Source: Bacteroidota bacterium
GTDB taxonomy: Bacteria; Bacteroidota; Bacteroidia; Chitinophagales; Chitinophagaceae
Direction of reading: 5' to 3'
Length of the DNA: 12,699 nt
Assembly: GCA_947462495.1 (NCBI GenBank)
Contig: CANHOY010000033.1
Span: forward strand, 1 to 12,699
A model generated the notes under the pieces. The model was not told the origin of the DNA. It saw only the letters and a program-made list of their open reading frames with translations, and did no database searches. The position numbers and the translations under genes are program-made. Position 1 is the stretch's first letter. The number at the start of each line of letters is the position of its first letter. Below, piece after piece: positions 7,390 through 12,699 of the stretch.

Positions 7390-10300
7390 ATGAAAAAAAC
7401 TGTCTTATTTAGCTTTTTTTTACTTTCCATTTGCCTTGCATCATTCGCACAAAATGAGACCAAAAAACTTATACTCATTCAGTCGGCAAAAATATTAGAA
7501 CAAGAATCTAGAGCCACCTACTCAGCTGCTATTATTAAAGCGAAAGAAAAAGGTTGGCCTATGTTTTATAAATCAAAAAATAATTCAAGAGCCAGTTTAG
7601 TAGGGATAAATGAATTTGGTCAACCTAAATACTTGGTTGGTTTTGCAGATCCTGTTCATGCCTCCACCGTCAATACCAATCTAATTTGGCCAGGGGGTAT
7701 AGCAGGATTAAATTTAAGTGGAAGTAACGATAGCCTTACCAATAAATTAGGGATATGGGATGAAGGAAAATCAAGAATAACCCATTATGAATTAGCGGGC
7801 AGAGTTACTCAAAAAGACAACGCTACTAATGTTAATGATCATAGTACGCATACACTTGGCATTATGATCAATAGTGGCGTAAATCCAATGGCTAAAGGCA
7901 TGTCCTATGGTATAAAAGGAACCTATGCTTATGATTGGAACAATGACGCTTCCGAAATGGCTGCAGCAGCTGCAAATGGTATGCTTATTTCAAACCATTC
8001 CTATGGGGTTGTTACAGGCTGGGATTATAATTATGATTCTACGCGCTGGGAATTCAATGGCAGATGGAATGAAAAAGAAGATTATAACTTTGGCAGATAC
8101 GATGGAGATGCTCAAGCTTTTGATTCTATTGCTTATAATGCTCCCTATTATTTAATTGTAAAATCCGCTGGGAACAATCGTGCCGTTAATGGCCCTTTAA
8201 TTGGTGAAAATTATTGGAGATTTGGTGAAGATAATAAATTGTATGATGCCGGCAACAGACCAGACAGCTTAAGTAGTAACAATTCCTATGGTATTATTCC
8301 TACCGATGCCAATGCAAAAAATTTATTGACCATTGGTGCTGTTGCAGGAATTCCATCTGGGTATGCAAAAAAAGAAGACGTGATTATGCCCGCATTTAGT
8401 AGTTGGGGGCCAACTGATGATGGACGAATAAAGCCCGACTTGGTGGCCGATGGGGTATCTGTACTATCTAGCATATCCACTAATGATTCTAGTTATGGTT
8501 ACTCCAATGGAACATCCATGTCCTCTCCCAATGTAGCCGGATCCTTGATGTTATTGCAAGAATTAAGCCAACAGCTTAGCCCTAAAAAATTTATACGTAG
8601 TGCTACCGTGAAAGCATTAGCCATTCATGGCGCCAATGAAGCGGGTCTTTATGCTGGTCCCGATTATAAATTTGGATGGGGATTATTAAACATGAGTGAA
8701 GCCGCCTCCGTATTAAAAACTGCGCTTAGTTCAAAAAATAGTACATCAAGTGTTGATTTAGTATACGAAAAAACTTTACAAAATAAACAAGTTGACACCT
8801 TTACTATAATATCTTCCGGAATTAAACCAGTTAAAGCCACCCTTGTTTGGACAGATGTAAAAGGAACTATATCAAAAACCCTTAATGATACCACTTCTAG
8901 ATTAGTCAATGATTTAGATTTGAAAATTACAAATGCAACAACTAATTATTTGCCCTGGACTTTGAATCCAAATATGCCTGATAACGCAGCTGTAAGAGCC
9001 AATAACCGATTAGACAATGTGGAGAAAATAGAATTAGATACTACTTTTGTTGGCAAGACCTATACCATTACAGTAAGTAATAAAGCCAACTTAGAACGCG
9101 GTAAACAAGATTATTCCTTAATTATAAGTGGCGCTGGCGGAAATGCTTATTGTACATCTACTGCAAGCTCTAGTACAGGAACAAAAATAGATAGTACCAG
9201 TATCAATAATATTCAATTCAGCAACTCTACTACCAGTCAATATATTGACAATAGTAAATATTATATCAACGGAGAGATCAATGGAAATTTAATCGTCTAC
9301 CTAAAATTAGGAAGCAGCGATTCTAGCAATGCAACTCGATTTGTAAAAGTATTCATTGACTACAATAATAATGGAATCTTTGAAGATACAGAAACAGCTG
9401 CTACTAGTACTGCATTATTGAATGGAGTATATAAAACAACTATTTTACTGCCTACTACTTTACAAGTTGGCAACATGACTAAATTGAGAATTGTAGTGAT
9501 GGAAACAGACAATAGTAGTAAGGTCAAAGCATGTGACGCCTATGCTATTGGTGAAACACAAGATTACACATTGAAAATTATAAAACCTTCTACAGATCTT
9601 AGTGTTACTGAATTAATTAACCCAAAAGGAAGTATTTGCAATAAAGCCATTCAATATGTAACTGTTAAACTTGTTAATAATGGTTCTACTGAACAATCCA
9701 ACCTGCCACTTAATTTAGTGGTAAAAGAAGGAGCTACTACTATATTAGATATTAGTGAGGTTTTTAATGGTAAACTAATTGGTTTTGAAAGTATGAACTA
9801 TACTTTTCAAAAGCCAATAAGTATTGAGGCCAACAAAACTTATACCATTACCGCAACTGTAAATATTACAAACGATCAACAAAAAAACAATAATAGCTTA
9901 ATCAGTTCATTCGTTAGCGCATCAGCAGTTGCTGCACCTGCTGGCATTGCCAATAATTGCAGTAATCTAATTCGCCTTTCTGTAACCAATCCCAATAGTG
10001 CTAAATCTTATTTTTGGTATGACAGTTCCAACTTTACTAATCCAGTGGGAGTTGGTTCTAAAGTCACTTTAAATAATGCTAATAGCCCCCTTTATTTAAA
10101 ACAAGGCTATCAAAATTTTGTTGGGCCACCTACTAATACAAGTTTAGGAAATACCGGAAGCTACAATGTTTTTGCAGGTAATTTTTTAAAAATAAATGCT
10201 ACAGCCCCTATTAATTTAGAAACCACCAGATTTTATACGGGTGCTCCAGGCAAAATTGAAGTTATTTTAGGAACTCTTGCATCCATCAATGACTCATCAT

Positions 10301-11211
10301 ATACCTACTATGTAGTGCAAAAAACTATTTTAAATGTTGGTGCAAGCAGCCCTATTCCCGAAAAACCAAAATACGATGCGGACACAAAAAGATATATTGC
10401 TACCCCCTATGTAAGTGGCGATAGTGGAAAAATATATGCCTTAAATTTAAGTGTACCAGAAGCAGGTGAATATATTTTAATTGTTAATTGTGACAGCTCC
10501 TCCATTTTCAGAAACAATGCTTTAACCACTAGTACCTATCCAATGGGTTCTAATAAAATATTTAGTATCACTGGAAATAATATCCAACCAGCTTCTGGCG
10601 ATTATCAAAACTTTTATTATTATTTTTATAATACACAAATAAGCACCAATGATTGTGTCAGTCCTTCCACCATTGTTCCAATTCAAACAGCTGTTTTACC
10701 CACCATCACCATCAAAGGGGATAGCATCACCTCAAGTGTAGCTGGGAACTATCAGTGGTATTTAAATAGTAATATTATTCCAGGTGCAATCAATCAAATT
10801 TATAAAGCAACTACGAATGGAATTTATAAAGTAGCCACTTCTGTAGGGGATTGTCAAACGGTGTCCACCGATACACTTGTTTTAGTGAGAGATCCAAATG
10901 GTAATGTAATTACAGGCATTACAGAAAGTAACCCAAAGGAAATAAGTTTGAAAATTAGTTCCAATGATAATATTGACAACCTCATCAAAGGAAATTCATT
11001 TAATATTCAATTTAGCAAAATTCAATCTCAAGGGATTGGTCTTGAAATTGTGAACTCCTTGGGAAGCAAAGTTTTCCAAATAGAAAATTTAAGCAATCAG
11101 CCAACCCCTCAGCATATTACTACACCAAATTTAACAACTGGGATTTATTTTGTCAAAGTGTATGCCAACAAAAAGGTATATGTTCAAAGGGTTTTTATAA
11201 CTAATAATTAA
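7390..11211 (+). CDS. Secreted S8 (subtilisin-like) serine protease with T9SS sorting domain
   Basis: This is a 1273-residue exported protease. It has a Sec signal peptide (MKKTVLFSFFLLSICLASFA, likely cut after residue 20) and a pro-region to about residue 105. The subtilase domain (about 105-445) has catalytic D124 in GIWDEGK, H151 in DHSTH, oxyanion N262 in SAGNN and S376 in NGTSMSSPNVAG. A beta-sandwich (about 460-582) contains LVWTD and LVNDLDLKI, as in KP-43-type subtilases. A GEVED-type domain (588-733) has FIDYNNNGIFEDTE and ends in GETQDYTL. Next come a CARDB-like domain (736-841) and an Ig-like domain (cysteines C857 and C1089) that seems interrupted by a jelly-roll module (about 911-1080). 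A further Ig-like segment with YQWYLN follows (about 1104-1168). The C-terminal type A T9SS domain (about 1180-1273) has GIYFVKVYANKKVYVQRVFI. The protein should cross the outer membrane by the type IX pathway and be attached to the cell surface or released. Its substrate is unknown. The reductase gene starts 11 bp later. Confidence 0.93.
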   Translation: MKKTVLFSFFLLSICLASFAQNETKKLILIQSAKILEQESRATYSAAIIKAKEKGWPMFYKSKNNSRASLVGINEFGQPKYLVGFADPVHASTVNTNLIWPGGIAGLNLSGSNDSLTNKLGIWDEGKSRITHYELAGRVTQKDNATNVNDHSTHTLGIMINSGVNPMAKGMSYGIKGTYAYDWNNDASEMAAAAANGMLISNHSYGVVTGWDYNYDSTRWEFNGRWNEKEDYNFGRYDGDAQAFDSIAYNAPYYLIVKSAGNNRAVNGPLIGENYWRFGEDNKLYDAGNRPDSLSSNNSYGIIPTDANAKNLLTIGAVAGIPSGYAKKEDVIMPAFSSWGPTDDGRIKPDLVADGVSVLSSISTNDSSYGYSNGTSMSSPNVAGSLMLLQELSQQLSPKKFIRSATVKALAIHGANEAGLYAGPDYKFGWGLLNMSEAASVLKTALSSKNSTSSVDLVYEKTLQNKQVDTFTIISSGIKPVKATLVWTDVKGTISKTLNDTTSRLVNDLDLKITNATTNYLPWTLNPNMPDNAAVRANNRLDNVEKIELDTTFVGKTYTITVSNKANLERGKQDYSLIISGAGGNAYCTSTASSSTGTKIDSTSINNIQFSNSTTSQYIDNSKYYINGEINGNLIVYLKLGSSDSSNATRFVKVFIDYNNNGIFEDTETAATSTALLNGVYKTTILLPTTLQVGNMTKLRIVVMETDNSSKVKACDAYAIGETQDYTLKIIKPSTDLSVTELINPKGSICNKAIQYVTVKLVNNGSTEQSNLPLNLVVKEGATTILDISEVFNGKLIGFESMNYTFQKPISIEANKTYTITATVNITNDQQKNNNSLISSFVSASAVAAPAGIANNCSNLIRLSVTNPNSAKSYFWYDSSNFTNPVGVGSKVTLNNANSPLYLKQGYQNFVGPPTNTSLGNTGSYNVFAGNFLKINATAPINLETTRFYTGAPGKIEVILGTLASINDSSYTYYVVQKTILNVGASSPIPEKPKYDADTKRYIATPYVSGDSGKIYALNLSVPEAGEYILIVNCDSSSIFRNNALTTSTYPMGSNKIFSITGNNIQPASGDYQNFYYYFYNTQISTNDCVSPSTIVPIQTAVLPTITIKGDSITSSVAGNYQWYLNSNIIPGAINQIYKATTNGIYKVATSVGDCQTVSTDTLVLVRDPNGNVITGITESNPKEISLKISSNDNIDNLIKGNSFNIQFSKIQSQGIGLEIVNSLGSKVFQIENLSNQPTPQHITTPNLTTGIYFVKVYANKKVYVQRVFITNN

Positions 11212-11222
11212 AAATAATCATT

Positions 11223-11951
11223 ATGGCACTAGAATGGATGGAAGGAACGCTGACAAAAATTGTCGATGAAACCTCCAATACGAAAAGATTTTATTTCGAA
11301 ATTCCAAGTCTTGAAAAATTTGATTTCATACCTGGACAATTCGTTACTTTAGACTTGCCCATACATGAACAAAAAAATAAAAGATGGAGAAGTTATTCCA
11401 TAGCCTCTGCCCCCAATGGAACTAATACTTTCGAATTGGTCATTGTACTATTAGAAGGCGGCCTGGGTACGACCTATTTGTTTAAAGAAGCTGCAGTAGG
11501 TACGAAGGTTACTTTAAGAGGCCCTCAAGGGGTTTTTGTACTGCCTAAAAATTTCGAACACGATGTTTATTTTATTTGTACAGGAACAGGAATCGCCCCA
11601 TTCAGATCTATGATCAGGTATATTCATGAACATAAAATTGTGCACAATAATATTCATTTAATTTTTGGTTGCAGAAAATTCGAAGATGGACTATACATTG
11701 ACGAATTAAAAGAATTAGAAGCCAAAGAACCAGGATTTCACTTTCATCCCTGCTATTCCAGAGAAACAGAAGTGCCTGCAGGCTCGCACATAGGCTATGT
11801 TCATCCTGTTTACCAAGAATTATTAAAAGAGAACAAAGAAACCGCTCATGTTTGGCTATGCGGTTGGAAAGCCATGATTGATGATGCGCGTAAAAATATG
11901 ACCGAATTAGGGCTTGATAAAAAACAAGTACATTTTGAATCTTTTGGTTAA
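11223..11951 (+). CDS. Stand-alone FAD-dependent ferredoxin/flavodoxin NAD(P)H reductase (FNR family)
   Basis: This 242-residue cytoplasmic flavoprotein moves electrons between NAD(P)H and a small redox partner or directly onto a small substrate. The FAD-binding barrel carries R56-S57-Y58-S59, which stacks on the flavin and its phosphate, and GGLGT (79-83). The nucleotide-binding half has GTGIAPF (121-127), CYSRE and C213-G214-W215. The protein ends in HFESFG, giving the aromatic residue near the C-terminus typical of the family. There is no fused [2Fe-2S] ferredoxin domain and no transmembrane part. It is therefore like Fpr-type reductases and unlike phenol or Na+-translocating (NqrF) reductases. 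The SRE segment sits where Fpr proteins contact the NADP 2'-phosphate, so NADPH is possible but not proven. The ATG lies 11 bp after the protease stop, so the two are probably cotranscribed, and a terminator follows at 11980. The physiological partner cannot be told from the window. Confidence 0.88.
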   Translation: MALEWMEGTLTKIVDETSNTKRFYFEIPSLEKFDFIPGQFVTLDLPIHEQKNKRWRSYSIASAPNGTNTFELVIVLLEGGLGTTYLFKEAAVGTKVTLRGPQGVFVLPKNFEHDVYFICTGTGIAPFRSMIRYIHEHKIVHNNIHLIFGCRKFEDGLYIDELKELEAKEPGFHFHPCYSRETEVPAGSHIGYVHPVYQELLKENKETAHVWLCGWKAMIDDARKNMTELGLDKKQVHFESFG

Positions 11952-11979
11952 TTTATTATGACTTTTTCTAGCTTAGCCC

Positions 11980-12013
11980 AAAAAAGCCCCGAGCATAAAC
12001 TCGAGGCTTTTTT
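11980..12013. terminator. Bidirectional Rho-independent terminator between the reductase and glycyl-tRNA synthetase genes
   Basis: AAAAAAGCCCCGAG (11980-11993) pairs with CTCGAGGCTTTTTT (12000-12013) at 13 of 14 positions, with one C-A mismatch, around the loop CATAAA. The stem has A6 on one side and T6 on the other, so each strand ends in a T run. It sits 28 bp past the reductase stop and 118 bp past the end of the opposing glycyl-tRNA synthetase gene, so it can serve both. Confidence 0.88.
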
Positions 12014-12042
12014 GTATGTATTAATTACTTAATTAGTCGCTA

Positions 12043-12118
12043 GCAATTAAATTCAGAAATACAATTTTGAGCGAGCGTTTTTAGCGAGTTGAAAAATTCG
12101 TATGTTGAATAAAATTGC
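12043..12118. repeat. Imperfect inverted repeat in the 3' region shared by two convergent genes
   Basis: GCAATTAAATTC (12043-12054) is complementary to GAATAAAATTGC (12107-12118) at 10 of 12 positions. Inside it AATTTT (12063-12068) can pair with AAAATT (12093-12098). The inner loop holds two direct copies of AGCGAG (12070-12075 and 12083-12088). It lies between the terminator and the end of the glycyl-tRNA synthetase gene, so it would be part of that gene's 3' untranslated RNA. It is A+T-rich and may be chance. No known RNA family is recognised. Confidence 0.25.
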
Positions 12119-12131
12119 TTGATTAGATATC

Positions 12132-12699
12132 TTAGGCAATATGTGCTAGCACCAATTCTTTTACTTTAGCTAAAGCAATACGTTCTTGTAACATGCTATC
12201 GCGATAACGAATGGTCACTGTTCCATCTTCCTTGGTTTGATGATCAATGGTTACACAAAACGGCGTTCCAATGGCATCTTGACGGCGATACCTTTTTCCA
12301 ATGGCATCTTTTTCTTCGTAAAAACAATGGAACGATTTCTTACAATCATTCATTAATTCTTTAGCCAATTCTGGTAAACCATCTTTTTTAGTTAAGGGAA
12401 GTATGGCTAATTTATTCGGCGCCAATTTGGCTGGCAAATGCAATACCACTCTTGAATCGGTGGTACCATCTTCTTTATTAATCGTTTCTTCTTCGTAAGC
12501 ATTAGCTAATAACAATAAAAACATTCTATCTAATCCTATAGAAGTTTCAATCACATAAGGCACATAATGCTGATTGATCTCGGTATCAAAATACTGCATC
12601 TTCTTTTTACTAAATTCCTGATGACGCGTTAAATCAAAATCGGTTCTTGAGTGAATTCCTTCTACTTCCTTAAACCCAAATGGAAATTCATACTCAATA
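12132..12699 (-). CDS. glyQS: Glycine--tRNA ligase, single-chain (alpha2) type, C-terminal 188 residues
   Basis: This class II aminoacyl-tRNA synthetase joins glycine to tRNA-Gly. Translation in frame continues past the ATG at 12599 without a stop to the window edge, so that ATG is internal and the gene is cut. The visible part begins with YEFPFGFKEVEGIHSRTDFD, a conserved catalytic-domain segment of the eukaryote-like GlyRS. Class II motif 3 follows as ETSIGLDRMFLLLL, where the R binds ATP. The HGTP anticodon-binding domain fills the rest: LPAKLAPNKLAILPL, then GKRYRRQDAIGTPFC and DGTVTIRYRDSMLQERI. It ends normally with LVLAHIA. It is the homodimeric form, not the two-subunit GlyQ/GlyS of many bacteria, which is the usual situation in Bacteroidota. 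Upstream promoter signals lie outside the window; the terminator at 11980-12013 lies downstream. Confidence 0.95.
   Translation of the reverse strand, partial: IEYEFPFGFKEVEGIHSRTDFDLTRHQEFSKKKMQYFDTEINQHYVPYVIETSIGLDRMFLLLLANAYEEETINKEDGTTDSRVVLHLPAKLAPNKLAILPLTKKDGLPELAKELMNDCKKSFHCFYEEKDAIGKRYRRQDAIGTPFCVTIDHQTKEDGTVTIRYRDSMLQERIALAKVKELVLAHIA

Noticed and set aside
7925..8155. 76-codon open frame within the protease gene
   Set aside because: It overlaps the subtilase catalytic domain in another frame, and its composition (Met/Leu/Ile-rich) is that of a frame shift of real coding sequence.
8286..8909. Two short minus-strand open frames within the protease gene
   Set aside because: Both are antisense to conserved subtilase sequence and show no domain or ribosome signal.
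12597..12599. ATG at 12599 as the glycyl-tRNA synthetase start
   Set aside because: The frame continues upstream without a stop and encodes conserved catalytic-domain sequence, so this Met is internal.

Overview
The window looks like chromosomal DNA from a member of the phylum Bacteroidota, most likely a Chitinophagales-type lineage (the order is inference). Four things point this way. A large secreted protease ends in a type IX secretion (T9SS) sorting domain. A lipoprotein resembles the carboxypeptidase-regulatory-like lipoproteins of this group. Starts are A/T-rich and lack usable Shine-Dalgarno sites, and a TAnnTTTG-type -7 element lies ahead of gyrB. The glycyl-tRNA synthetase is the single-chain eukaryote-like type. 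The DNA is A+T-rich throughout.

Layout: a 5'-partial view of an AraC-family regulator with a cysteine cluster (minus, 1-698) is divergent from gyrB (plus, 921-2900). The 222-bp region between them carries repeats and a candidate gyrB promoter. A 68-residue conserved-looking protein follows (plus, 3018-3224) and ends at a strong hairpin terminator. Facing it on the minus strand is a two-gene unit: a small predicted lipoprotein (6774-7241) followed 30 bp later by mfd (3348-6743). Divergent from the lipoprotein is a plus-strand pair: a 1273-residue S8 protease with a T9SS domain (7390-11211) and, 11 bp later, a stand-alone FAD/NAD(P)H oxidoreductase (11223-11951). A nearly symmetric hairpin at 11980-12013 separates this pair from the C-terminal part of glycyl-tRNA synthetase (minus, 12132 to beyond the window).

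Functionally this is mainly housekeeping: DNA supercoiling (GyrB), transcription-coupled repair (Mfd) and translation (GlyRS). The accessory part is the exported protease, the lipoprotein and the regulator. No mobile element, CRISPR array, tRNA or rRNA gene was seen.

No convincing new multi-gene system is visible. The points most worth a second look are the five-cysteine cluster in the AraC-family protein, the 68-residue protein that resembles a zinc ribbon stripped of its cysteines, inverted copies of one 13-bp sequence on either side of gyrB, and the tight pairing of a secreted protease with a cytoplasmic flavin reductase.
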